From Closterium sp. Naga37s-1 (lineage: Eukaryota; Streptophyta; Zygnematophyceae; Desmidiales; Closteriaceae), in assembly GCA_947471745.1 (NCBI GenBank), contig CANJKZ010000108.1, positions 2,271,001 to 2,335,000 on the forward strand: DNA of 64,000 nucleotides. The letters are read 5' to 3'. Shown here in pieces: positions 44,231-55,200 of this stretch (positions within the stretch are counted from its first letter, which is position 1; the number at the start of each line of letters is the position of its first letter). The notes under the pieces were generated by a model. That model was not told the DNA's origin. It saw only the letters and a list, made by a program, of their open reading frames with translations, and did no database searches. The position numbers and the translations under genes were made by a program.

Positions 44231-45880
44231 CTTTGTATGTTGATGCTGACTTTAGTGCTGAGGGATCTGTGTGCTCGCGTGTTCGTAGTTTAGCCTGCTT
44301 GCCTCCTGCTAGTGTAGCCTTGTGCCTGTCTAGCTTAGGTGCTTGTGTTGCTGCTCTAGGTGCTTGTGTAGCGACTGGGTCAGGTGACCCTCCGCCTGAG
44401 GCCTCTCTGTCGTTCACGCTGGACTCGGGCGCGTCTCAGTGCTTCTTCCGCGACCACACGACCCTTACGCCACTCCTCACACCTGTGTCGGTGGCTCTGG
44501 CTGATCCTACCTCTGGACCAGCCGTTGCGCGTAGCTCCACCACCCTCCCGTGCCCTGTGGTCCCCTCTGGTGTCCTGCGCGGCCTCCACATCCCCTCGTT
44601 CACGCGGGGACAGGGGGATCACGGTTACCTTCGTGGGGGGTGGGCGGACTGCAGTCTGTACAGACGCTACCACAGGTGCTGTTCTGGCCACGTTCACCAG
44701 GGAGCCCCGCTCCGGTCTCTACGTTCTCCACACCGAGCGCTCCCCGGTCGCGTCCTCCCCTCAGGTCGTTGCGTCCCCTCCGGCCCAGGTCCCCAGTCCA
44801 GTTGCTGTGTCTAGCCAGGTAGTTGTGTCCGGTCCGGTCGCTGTGTCCAGTCCAGTCGCTGCGTCTTGCTTCTGTCGCTCTCTCGCCCACCGCACCGTCC
44901 TGTGGCACCACCGCCTTGGCCACCCGTCGATCCCTCGCCTTCGTGGCATGCTCAGTCAGGGACTTGTCACAGGTCTCCCGTCGCTCCCTCCCTCGCCTGC
45001 CCCTCCTTGCTCTCCGTGCGTCGCCGGTCGCTTACGCGCCACTCCCCACTCCTCCTCCCTTCGTCCGGCCACCGCTCCCTTCGAGACTCTCCACCTGGAC
45101 GTCTGGGCCCTGCCCCGACGCAGAGGACTGGGAGGGAGCGTTACTTTCTGGTGGTCGTCGACGACTACTCCAGGTACACCACAGTGTTCCCTCTTGCGAA
45201 AAAGTCCGAGGTGACTGCTACGCTGATCAGGTGGCTTCTAGCCACTGAGGGCACTCGTGGTCGTCGAGTCAGTTGTCTCCACTCCGACCGTGGGGGCGAG
45301 TTTCGCTCCGGCATTCTCGGCGGATTCTGTGGCGAACAGGGCATTGTACAGTCCTGGACGCTGCCAGAGTCCCCACAGCAGAATGGGGTTGCTGAGCGCC
45401 GCATAGGCTTGGTCATGGACATTGCCCGCACGTCCATGATCCATGCCCGTGCGCCCCATTTTTTGTGGCCCCACGCGGTTCGCTACGCCGCACACCAGCT
45501 GAACCTCCAGCCGCGTGTCTCGCGGCCCGAGGCTTCACCGACCAGTCTTTGGACTGGTTCCCCTGGTGTTGGGTCGGCCTTTCGAGTCTGGGGCTGCCTT
45601 GCGCTTGTTCGCGACACCTCCGCGGACAAGCTCTCGGCACGCGCCGTCCCCTGTGTCTTCCTTGGTTTCCCAGTGGACTCTGCCGACTGGTCCTTTTACC
45701 ACCCGCCCCTCCACCAGTTCCTAGACTCCCGTGACGTCCAGTTTGACGAGTCTGTGTCCTACTACACCCGGTACCCCTGTCGAGGTCTCCCGGTACCCCC
45801 TCCCCCCCTTTTCCTAGCACCCTCTCCTCCTCCTGCTCCTGCTCCTCCGGTACCCCCCCCCCCCCCCCCCCCCCCCCCCT
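44231..45880 (+). pseudogene. Copia B protease and integrase (frameshifted)
   Basis: Protease SFTLDSGASQCFFRD (about 44410-44455) has the normal Asp-Ser-Gly. Frame shifts occur near 44610 and 45130. The zinc-binding region reads VLWHHRLGHPSIPRLRGM with CSPC. The integrase core has LHLDVW (about 45093), LHSDRGGEF (about 45277) and SPQQNGVAERR (about 45370), then CVFLGFPVD. A C-homopolymer of about 22 bases near 45857-45880 breaks the frame before the Gly/Ala region. Confidence 0.85.
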
Positions 45881-46009
45881 GGTCCTGTCCCGTCTGGTGT
45901 GTCCCACGCTACCCCTCTACCCTCGGTCGCGCGTCAGGTAGCGTCTCCCTCCCCGCAGTCCTCCTCACAGTCCCCTCAGCAGCCTTCGGCACTTCCGCGA
46001 CAGGTTCCT

Positions 46010-46310
46010 GTGGACTTGGTTGGTGTTGGAGCTGGAGGTACAGCCGCTGGCGGTGCGCGGTCTGGGGGTGCTCGTTCGCGGGGTGCTGGAGCTGGAGGGG
46101 CTGGCGCAGGTGGCGCTAGCTCTGGGGGTGCTGGAGCTGGAGGTGCTGGCACTGGGGGTGCTAGTTCTGGGGGTGCTGGAGTTGGAGGTGCTAGCACTGG
46201 AGGTGCTAGTTCTGGGGGTGCTGGAGTTGGAGGTCCTGACACTGGAGGTGTTGGTTCTGGGGGTGCTGGATCTGAGGAGACTGGCGCTGGGGACCCTGGT
46301 TCTGCGGAGT
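46010..46310 (+). repeat. Gly/Ala/Ser coding minisatellite of copia B
   Basis: Degenerate 30-bp-type units (GGGGGTGCTGGAGCTGGAGG) encode [17 protein letters not shown]. It is equivalent in place and composition to the repeat of copia A, between integrase and RT. Confidence 0.85.
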
Positions 46311-47159
46311 CCACTCCGCCTCCCCACCGCCACGACACGCGTCTCCAGGCTGCCTGTCGGCGTGAGCGTGAGGAGCAGGAGCGGTTGGAGAGGGAGCGGC
46401 AGGAGCTGCGGGTGCTGGACCTTCTGGAGCAGCAGTGGCAGCAGCAGCAGCAGCCGCAGCCGCAGCCACCGCCGCAGCCGCAGCAGCAACAGCCGCAGCC
46501 GCCACCGCAGCTTCCTCTGGAGCGGCAGTTGTTCCCACCTGTGAGTGGCCTGCGGGCCCTTGGCCTTTCCTCCTCTCCTCCTGTCCGCTCCCTGTCTCCT
46601 CCTGTGTTTGTTCCTCCGTTGCCTCCTCCTGACGACCGTCCGGCGGTCTGGTCTTCTCCTCCTCCTCAGTCTCCTCCTCCTTCTGTCCGTCACGACTTGA
46701 TCACTCGTTGTCCTCCGCGTGCTCGTCACTCGTCCCCTATTACTGACCTCCACGCTGCCCTCCTTTGTTCGTCTCGTCGTCGTTCTCCTTCTCCTGTGTC
46801 CGTTCTCCCGTCTCCTCCTCCGTCCTCTCTCCCAGCCCTCCCCACTCCTATCTCTGACTACTACCGCGCTGTTCGTCCTGTTGCCGCACGTGTCCTCGCC
46901 ACTCTTGTCACCGACTCTCGTTTCCTTCCGTCGTCTGCCTCGGCTCTTATTGCCGCTGTCGCTGAGTTTGCTGCCGCGAGCCGCCTTGACTACGCCACCC
47001 GTGTGGTGCCAGCTTCTCCCTACCGTCCTCTGTCCGTCGGGGGTGGGTTTGCCCTTGGCTGTGACGTCCTAGAGGACAGAGAGTCTGAGTTGGAGTACTG
47101 GGCAGCCGCTTCTACCTCTGTGTGTGCCATGCTGCTCTCCCCTGAGGGAGACCCCGACG

Positions 47160-48736
47160 CCCTTGACATACCGACTCCTCGCACTTACCGCGAGGCAGTG
47201 TCAGGGGCGTGGGCCTCTCAGTGGAAAGCGGCTATGGACTCAGAGTTGGCGTCTTGGAGATCCACAGGCACCTACGTCGACGCAGTTCCCCCTCCCAGGG
47301 CGAACGTAGTCGATGGCATGTGGCTCTTCAAGGTGAAGCGGCCGCCTGGAGCACCGCCGGTGTTCAAGGCGCGCTACGTGGCTAGGGGCTTCAGTCAGCG
47401 TGAGGGAGTTGACTTCTTCCAGACCTTCGCCCCGACCCCGAAGATGACTACTCTTCGGGTGTTACTCCACATAGCAGCGCAGCGAGACTACGAGCTGCAC
47501 TCCCTCGACTTCTCCACTGCGTTCCTCCAGGGCCGACTGCACGAGGAGATCTGGCTGCGCCGTCCTCCTGGCTTCACTGACACCTTCCCACCTGGGACCC
47601 AGTGGAGCCTGAGGCGACCAGTCTACGGTCTCCGCTAGTCGCCCCGTGAGTGGCACGACACTCTTCGCTCCACGCTTCGTGACCTTGGGTTCAGCCCGTC
47701 CTCCGCCGACCCGTCGCTGTTTGTCCGAGCGAGTTCTACTCCTTTCTTTATCCTTGTCTACGTCGACGACTTGGTGTTTCCTACAGCAGACAGGGCAGCC
47801 CTGGCTCAGGTGAAGTCCGAACTGCAGAAGAGACACAAGTGCACTGACCTGGGTGAGCTGCAGCGCTACCTTGGCCTGCAGATCACCCGGGACAGAGCCG
47901 CTCGCACCATCACACTGACGTAGTCACACATGGTGCAGCAGGTCCTTCGGCGGTTCGACTTCCAGTTCTCCACCACACAGCCCACTCCTCTTGCTGTTGA
48001 CCACAGACTCACGGGCCCCTTTCCTGACGAGCCCTTTGAGTCCAGTGGCCCCTACGCAGAGCTGGTGGGCTGCCTCATGTACCTGATGACTTGTACTCGG
48101 CCGGACCTCGCCTTTCCCCTCAGCATCCTTTCTCGCTTTGTTGCGACTGGGAGACACCGTCCTGTCCACTGGACAGCTGCTGTGAGGGTGGCGAAGTACC
48201 TGGCGACTACATCAGGCATGAGGCTTGTGCTTGGAGGGACTCAGGCAGTGGCGTTGACTGGTCACTGCGACTCTTCCTACGCTGACGACGTGGAGACTCA
48301 GCGCTCGACTCAGGGTTACTGCTTCAGTCTGGGAGCTGGTGCTGTGTCGTGGAGGTCTACTCGGTCGTCGTCTGTGGCTACTTCCAGTGCAGAGGCAGAG
48401 ATCTACGCGGGTGCCATGGCGGCACAGGAGCTTCGCTGGTTGACCTTCTTGCTCGCCGACCTTGGTGAGCGGCCTCTCTCTGCACCGACCTTGTACGCTG
48501 ACAACAAGGCCATGATCCTCCTGTGTCGAGAGCCTCGACTGGAGAGCAGAGTGAAGCATATTGACGTGAGGTACTTCCTCCTGCGAGAGTTGCAGCGACG
48601 CGGCCAGGCTCGACTGGACTTTGTGGCCTCAGAGGCCAACACTGCAGACGTCTTCACCAAGGCCTTGGCGCTTGGTGATCACCACAGGTTCTGTGTGCAG
48701 TTGGGGCTTGTTGAGGTAGGCCCTCGGTTGCTGTAG
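47160..48736 (+). pseudogene. Copia B reverse transcriptase and RNase H (two TAG stops)
   Basis: RT reads MDSELASWRSTGTYVDAVPP, KARYVARGFSQREGVDFFQT, FSTAFLQGRLHEEIWLRRPP and YVDDLVF (YVDD at 47759-47770). TAG at 47636-47638 lies where copia A has Gln (YGLRQAPREW). TAG at 47921-47923 also lies where copia A has Gln (LTQSHMVQQV). RNase H is complete: TGHCDSSYADD, SSAEAEIYAGAMAAQELRWL, YADNKAMILL, HIDVRYFLLRE, ADVFTKAL. It ends at 48734-48736. Confidence 0.9.
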
Positions 48737-48944
48737 TCTTGTTGCTTGCTCTGCTTGTTGTGTTTTCCTATTTATATCCTAGTGAACTCTTGAACTGGCC
48801 TTGTGGCCGCTTGCTTCTGCTCGGAATTTGTGTGGTGTCCTTGAGATCCACCCTGAGCTTGCCTTGCTTCTTGCCTTGACTGGTCTTGTGACCGTTTGTT
48901 TCACCTTGCTTGCTCTGATGTCCCTCACTTAGCCTATGGGGGTG

Positions 48945-49071
48945 TGTCAAATGTCAATGTTATGATAGGCTGCAGTGAGGTACTCCCTAGATAGTATAGC
49001 TTTTGTAGGATTCCTATTTGTACCCTTGCAAACCCTAATTCCAATCATTCTGTTGCATTCCTATTCTGAGA
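48945..49071 (+). repeat. Copia B 3' LTR
   Basis: 127 bp, two differences from 35634-35760 (g/t and c/t). Target duplication TTTCC follows. Confidence 0.9.
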
Positions 49072-49076
49072 TTTCC

Positions 49077-49229
49077 GTCGCCAAACCTGCACCCAACCTC
49101 GTTTCCCGAGGTTCCCTCCTAGCTAGGGTATTCACTATATAGTCGCGTGCCTTCATTGTAATTGACAGTTCATTAAGTCACAGCTTCGTTATTCGTTATT
49201 CCGCGCACTCTCCATTACAACTCATAACA
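49077..49229 (+). repeat. Gypsy 3' LTR, second part
   Basis: Identical by eye to 23070-23222. It is followed by CGTGGTATCGGAAAA, which resembles the primer-binding region that follows the 5' LTR, and then by ATGTTTG. Confidence 0.9.
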
Positions 49230-49251
49230 CGTGGTATCGGAAAAATGTTTG

Positions 49252-49626
49252 CAACACAACCAACTTGCTATGCTATAAAACATGTTGGTGCAATGAGCAG
49301 CTGGCTGTTTACACTGTACCGTATATTGCTTTATGTCAAAACCAATATTAGAAATTAACCTAGACCGCTTCAATGACAGCACCAACCAATGCACAGCTAA
49401 ATGTATGTAAATGGCTGCAGATCACCAATCATGCCGAAAAGAATGGCCACCAACACTATACGTGACAGGCAGCAACTAACAGATGTTCTCCTTCCCGATA
49501 CTGGCACTTGTCTTCAGTCCACCTTCCAGTTTGCGCTCTCCTGTGCAGCTGCGATAAGCTATCCTGCTAACAACGCTGCAGAACTCCGGTCATTCTCTAA
49601 TGTATACTCTGGCATTGCTCCCCCCG
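49252..49626. other. Intergenic, downstream of BASS
   Basis: AT-richer than its surroundings; no gene was seen. It probably contains the 3' UTR of the BASS gene. No polyadenylation signal was assigned. Confidence 0.5.
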
Positions 49627-51636
49627 CTACGCGTCAGTAGGAGCAGCATATTCCTGGGCCCCCACAACTGGCCCAGCCATGTTCCAGTCCAGAAGCTTCC
49701 TTCCCGACCCCCAGAAGCTTCCCAGGCTGAGCCCAATGATAGACATGAGCACAACAGATACGGAGGCCGGCACAGTGTGGGTGGACCCTAGGAACTGCGA
49801 TGCCAGCAGCATGGCAAGAACGCTGCTCTGCATGCCACCGCATAGAGATAAAGTCCTCGCCACGTCATCGCTCTGCCCCATTCCAGGAAGCTTCGCGGAC
49901 CAGAACCCAGCGGCGCAGGACGCGAGGTGGAAGGCGAGGACCGGCGGGAGCAGCAGGAGGCCGCTTAGGCAGACGATCTGGGGCTGGTTGATGGCTAGAG
50001 GGCTGCCTATGCAGAGAGAAGTGCAGACTATGGCTAGTAGCGGCATGATTGGTCGAATTTGGTCGACAAATTTCCGCGCGTAGGTGTTGAGGATGAGGCC
50101 GAGGGAGACGGGGAGGATGACGACTTGCAGGATGGATTTGGACATGGCTAGGAGGTCGACGGGGACGGCTGAGCCAATCAGGAGCGAGGTGAGGATGGGC
50201 GTGAGTGCCATGGAGGCGAAGGTGCTGAGGCTGGTCAGCACGATGCAGAGCGCCACGTCAGCCTTTGCCAGGTAGGACGCGTAGCTGGAGAGCTGCGCGC
50301 CGGACACGCTGGCGGTGAGGAGGAAGCCGGCGGCGAACGCGGGCGGCAGGCGGAAGGTGGCGGCTATGGCGGCCGCGATGAGCGGCTTGGCAGCGTACTG
50401 CACTAGGAGACCCAGGGCGACGGGCACAGGCCTGGCGGGGGGAAGAGCGGGAGGAGAGGGGAGAAGGGGGGGACAGCAGTGAGCACTGGTGCTAGAGCAA
50501 ACCAGAGAGGCAGAGAGCAGACAGACTGACGAACGGGACTGAGGGACAGACTGACGGAGCCAAGCGAGTAGGCATTTGTTTTAATTTCGTTGGAAGAATT
50601 AAATCCAGATAAGCCACAGAAGAGAGAAGCACGGTGCAGAACGAAAAGAGTTGGTCAGTTCATTCCAGGCCAGTCGAGCCGCACGGTGCGAGATCTTACT
50701 TTTCAATGGCGGCCTTGAAATCTTCGACGGACAGCTGCACGCCGATGGATAGCATGATGCCGCCCAGTGCGGGCGCGTAGTACCGCTTGCTGAACCACGA
50801 GAACGTCGCCGGCCACGTCAGCGCCGACACCGCCGTCGCCAGCACCACGTACGGTAGAAGTTGCGACAGAAATTGACCCAGGTTGAACCCCTTGGTACCA
50901 GGAGAGGAAAGGAGGGGTAAGGGGGAAGACGTGGTCGGTGGTGGAGCCAAGAGCATGATGGAGCATGATGGAGCATGATGGAGCATGATGGAGCATGATG
51001 GAGCATGACTGACACGCCTCCTGCCTGCGTAAGATGGAGACGTATGTGTGTGAGAGCGGTTCTGTGTGGTTCTGATGGAGAGGACAGCAGGAGAAGGGAG
51101 ACGCCACACAGACGCAGTTTACTCGCATGACTCGCACGACTCGCATGACTCAAATGACTCAAATGACTCGCATGACTCACGCGACGCGCAGTACTCACGT
51201 CGTCATACATGGGAGCGATATTATTGGAGATCTTCTGTCTGCTGTCGCTCTGCGCTCGCTCCTCCTCGCTCCTCCCTCCCCTCCACCCCGCGTCCCTCCG
51301 CCTCTCATCCTCGCTATCAGTCAGGTCCGTCGGATTCACATCGGACGGCCCCTGATCGTCCCATTCTACGCCCGTCGAATCCGCCGCTGCCGAGACTACC
51401 ACGCATCGCCGCTCCGAGTGGCGCAGCAGACGCGCGCCGAGGCTTCCTTGAGAAACAGCGTCGGGAGCGCAGCGCGTAGCAGCAGACTCAAAACTCGCGC
51501 TGGCGTTGCTCCTGCTGCTGCACGCTAAGCTCCCGCTGCTGCTACTACCTCTGCTGCTCCCTCTGCCGCTACCTCTGCGCGTCAATTCCGCGCAGGAAGC
51601 AGCCGCAGTAGCCACTGACGCGACGGCGGATGCCAT
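49627..51636 (-). CDS. BASS-family (bile acid:sodium symporter-like) plastid transporter, 3 exons, 477 aa
   Basis: The exons are 51636-51199, 50890-50700 and 50431-49627, with phases 0, 0 and 2 agreeing throughout (438+191+805 nt). Exon 1 is a near copy of the menG transit-peptide exon and ends in KISNNIAPMYDD. Exons 2 and 3 encode a hydrophobic carrier: LLPYVVLATAVSALTWPATF, WFSKRYYAPALGGIMLSIGV, AAGFLLTASVSGAQLSSYAS, YLAKADVALCIVLTSLSTFA, ILQVVILPVSLGLILNTYAR and PIMPLLAIVCTSLCIGSPLA. Plant BASS proteins sit in the plastid envelope and move organic anions such as pyruvate with sodium; the substrate here is unknown. The acceptor before exon 2 is CCAAG, without a strong pyrimidine tract, so the exon 1 to 2 junction needs RNA evidence. 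Confidence 0.85.
50945..51010. repeat. 10-bp microsatellite in BASS intron 1
   Basis: About six copies of GAGCATGATG. A second, related 10-bp repeat (ATGACTCGC/ATGACTCAA) lies at 51120-51180. Confidence 0.85.
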
Positions 51637-51900
51637 TCTGGAACCTGATTGGTTGCACGGGTTTCAGGTTCCGTTGTCTCAGGAATCGCCTTGAAATTGT
51701 CTCACTTGTGTCAGGCTGGCACGATTACCGCCAAAAACGTGTCAGCCCTGTTTTTGGCGACACTGCCAACAAGGCTCGTGTGTCTGCGTTTTCGGGAGTT
51801 CGGACGATCACGCCATCGCGAACAGCTAAACGTAACCATCTCCGACTGTTGCGGTTGTGTTCTTCTGGAAAACAAACGAAATAAGCGAAATTTGCCTGAG
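51189..51900 (-). repeat. Duplicated promoter plus transit-peptide exon, BASS copy
   Basis: Partner of 22195-22905. It carries the same donor site (GTGAGTACTGCG) and the same upstream block. Similarity ends near 51900. Confidence 0.9.
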
Positions 51901-52290
51901 AGCCGTCAGTGGAACTCGTGATCTGCTGGCGCTCGCGAAATCAGAAACTCGACCACCAGACCAGTCCAATGCAGTCGTGTAACTGACTGTCGCTGAGCGA
52001 AAGTATTGTTACCCTGGTTTCGTGATCGCTGACACCGTACTAGAAGGTTCTGCCTTCCCTGACACAGTACGAAATTCGTGTCAGTCCCAGAGCTCGTGTC
52101 AAAAAGCGACCATCACTCGAATCCAATTTCTTCTGGAGCAGAACCGAGACTCTCGTATGTACCAGATTAGTTCCAGTTTCCTGCATCACTAGCGCAGTGA
52201 CACTTATTTTCACCTAGTGGTAGCTGTTCAAGGTAAAATAAGAATCTCAGTGGGAATCCTCAGTAGGTTTCTTGTTATAAACTCCCGCCA
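51637..52290. promoter_or_regulatory. Shared region between divergent BASS and TRAPPC12 genes
   Basis: 654 bp between the two start codons. The left 260 bp is the menG-derived block, so the BASS gene probably also uses a menG-type promoter. The right part is not repeated elsewhere in the window. No specific transcription factor sites were identified. Confidence 0.5.
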
Positions 52291-55200
52291 ATGGAGGGCG
52301 ACTGGGGGGACTTCCAGTCAGGAACCAGCGGTTTCCTCTCAGCGCAGAACCCGCCGTCTTCTGCGGCGGAGGAGGCCAAAGCGTCGCTAAATCCGGGGCT
52401 CACGGCGAGCGTCGCGGAGACTAAACCGTCGTCAGACCGGGCATTGGAGGCGAGCGGAAAGTCTGCGGCGGAAAACAGCGATTCGTTCTGGGGGGAGGCG
52501 GAGGGCGGGGGGGGTGCGGATGCGGGGATGGATTTCTGGGGGGAGGTGCAGGCGCTTGGAGGAAGCGGGGAAGTGCAGGCGTTGGGGGGAACTGCGGAAG
52601 CGCAGGCGACAGATGGGGGAAGCGGAAATGACCATTTGGCGCAAATTGCGCAGGGGGCGGGGATTCCGCTTTCTCCGCCTCCCGCATCCGCCGTTGACGG
52701 CGGTGGAGTTGCGCCGGCGGCAGCGGCGGCTGTAGCTGCCCCGCTAGCGGCACCGATGGCGGCACCAGTGGCGGCGTCCGCGGGGAGTGGATTAGGGTTA
52801 CCTGGGCTTCAGAGTGGGCCTACTAGCGTTCAAACTGTCGCCAGCGCTGGTTACCACTCGTCGCCAATGACTGCAGGCGGTTCGCATGGACCCAGATCTC
52901 CCACGAAAGCTGATCCGCACCTTGCGTCGGATCCTCATTATAAGCACGATTCGTCACAACGACCGGGCGCGCATCACCCGAGCGGATTTTCCGCTCACAT
53001 GATGTCTTATTCGCACTCGTCTCCGCTCCGCCCCTCTGCGCCGCACGCCCCGCACGCGCTCGACGCGCACCAGCGGAAATCCCCCACCCCCCCGCCTCCC
53101 GCCGGTGCCACCCATCCGCCCTTCCGCGGACCAGCGCCTGCACCTGGGCCTGCGCCGCACTCCCCGCTCTCCGCGCGCGGCCCTCTCTCCGCCCCTCCCA
53201 TCTCCCACCCGCAATCACACCCCCCCAGCTCACACCCGCTACAATCACACCCGCCGTTTCAACCCCCTCCTCCGCACTCCCCCCCGTCACGCTCCTTGCC
53301 CTCCCACCCCCCTCCCTCTCACCCTCCCCCATCGCTTCCCCACCCTCTATCCCACCCGCCACTGTCACACCCGCCACTGTCACACGCGCCACAGTCACAC
53401 CCGTCACTATCGCGCCCCACTCACCCCCCGCCCGGGTACAGACCTCCCCCGCAAGGCCCCCCTGGCACTGCCAAGCCCGCAGGGGGGGCAACTGGGGGAG
53501 CAGCAGGAGGGGCAGCAGCAGGGGGAAGGGGAGGGGTGGGTGCAGCGGGAGGGGCGTTAATGGCAGGTTCAGGCGCTCCTCCTGCTTCCAACACCACCAC
53601 CAGCAGCACCATCACTACCACCACTACCACCACTACAAGCAGCAGCAGCACCACTGCCATTGGTGCCACTGGCATCAGCACCACTACCACCACTAGCAGT
53701 GGCGGCAGTAGCGGCAGCAGTGCGTTTGCAGCGCGCTCATCCCCACCGGTCAGCTTTCGCCGCATGTCCAGCCTTGACGTTAAGACCTCCCTGGACGGCC
53801 TTGCTGTACTCGCTGTAAGTTGTGCTCGCTATAAGGTGTATTCGTTTCAAGCTGTACTTGCTGTAAGCTGTGCTCGCTGCAGTTTGTAAGGCCTTCGGCA
53901 CAAGCTCTGTTGTGTTCGATCCCTACTGACGGTTCTCTTGGCATGGCATGCGTTGCATGGCATGGTTTGCATTGCATGGCATGGCATGTCATGGCGTTGC
54001 ATCATTATTTCTTTCTCACCTAACAAGCGGCAAGCCTCATGGCAGACCATAGTGGACAAGGTGGTGGAGGGGTACAAGCTGGCAGGTTGGGCATGGTGAC
54101 ACTCATTCCCACCCTCCACTTGCTCCCTTGCTACCTTTCATTGCCTTGCCTTGCACGCATCATCAACTTTGGTTTTCTACAATCACATCACCAGAGGCAT
54201 GGCTCGTGGCGGGCGATAATGGACAAGGTGGTAGTAGAAGGATACAAGCTAGCGGGTTGGGCATGTCGCCTCTCATCCCCACCCTCCATTTGCTGCCTTG
54301 CCTTGCCATTTTCCATTGCATGAATGCTGAACTCTTTTTCTCCTCAACAACCAGAGGCAAGGCTCGTGGCGGGCGATAGTGGACAAGGTGGTGGAGTGGA
54401 AATGGAGGTGGGTACAAGCTGGGGGGCCTGGCCATGGCAACACTCATACCCACCCTCCCTTGCTCCCTTGCCTTGCATTGTCTGAATGCAATTTCCAGAG
54501 GCAAGGCTCGTGGCGGGCGATGATGGACAAGGTGGTGGAGTGGAAATGGAGGTGGGTACAAGCTGGGGGGCCTGGCCATGGCAACACTCATACCCACCCT
54601 CCCTTGCTCCCTTGCCTTGCATTGTCTGAATGCAATTTCCAGAGGCAAGGCTCGTGGCGGGCGATGATGGACAAGGTGGTGGAGTGGAAATGGAGGTGGG
54701 TACAAGCTGGGGGGCCTGGCCATGGCAACACTCATACCCACCCTCCCTTGCTCCCTTGCCTTGCATTGTCTGAATGCAATTTCCAGAGGCAAGGCTCGTG
54801 GCGGGCGATAGTGGACAGGGCGGTGGAGGGTTGTATGAAGAAGTGTTTTGAGACGTCTCAAAACACTTCTTCATATACGTGGAGGGTTGGGCATGCCCAC
54901 TCGACTCTCCTCTCGCCGCATTGTTGTTTCACCAACCGAGGCAAGGATGAGGGCGGGCAATAGTGGACAAGGTGGTGGAGGGATGCAAGCTGGCAGGGCT
55001 GGCTCATACTGACTCTTAAATGCCGCATCACGTGTGTCATCTGTTTCCTGTACTTTCCATGCTGCAACCACCAGCGGCAGGGCTCGTGGCGGGCAATAGT
55101 GGACAAGGTGGTGGAGGGGTACAAGCTGGCGGGGCTGGCGCAGCAGCTGGCGTTACGCGGTTACCACGTGCTGGCGCTGATGAAGCTGCGCATGTACGGG

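Larger units (their letters stand above)
35634..49071 (+). mobile_element. Copia B: Ty1/copia element in the gypsy 3' LTR, TSD TTTCC
   Basis: LTRs are 35634-35760 and 48945-49071 (127 bp, 2 differences). TTTCC flanks at 35629-35633 and 49072-49076. Primer-binding site TGGTATCACGAG starts at 35761; the polypurine tract AGCCTATGGGGGTG precedes the 3' LTR. It contains copia C (36208-42859). The coding region is broken by TAG stops at 43411, 47636 and 47921 and by several frameshifts. The order gag, protease, integrase, RT, RNase H is typical of Ty1/copia. LTRs end in GAGA and not the usual CA. Confidence 0.92.
22946..49229 (+). mobile_element. Ty3/gypsy chromovirus, broken by four nested or inserted elements
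   Basis: The 5' LTR is 22946-23222 (277 bp). The 3' LTR is split into 35510-35633 and 49077-49229 by copia B. The element's own sequence is 22946-24738, 31374-33309, 34793-35633 and 49077-49229. Order is gag, protease, RT/RNase H, integrase, chromodomain. It is defective, with a TAG stop and a frameshift in gag, a large deletion of the first half of RT, and a TGA in the integrase zinc finger. By eye the two LTR copies are identical along all 277 bp. ATGTTTG flanks the element at 22938-22944 and 49245-49251, but 15 extra bases separate the right copy from the LTR. Confidence 0.92.
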
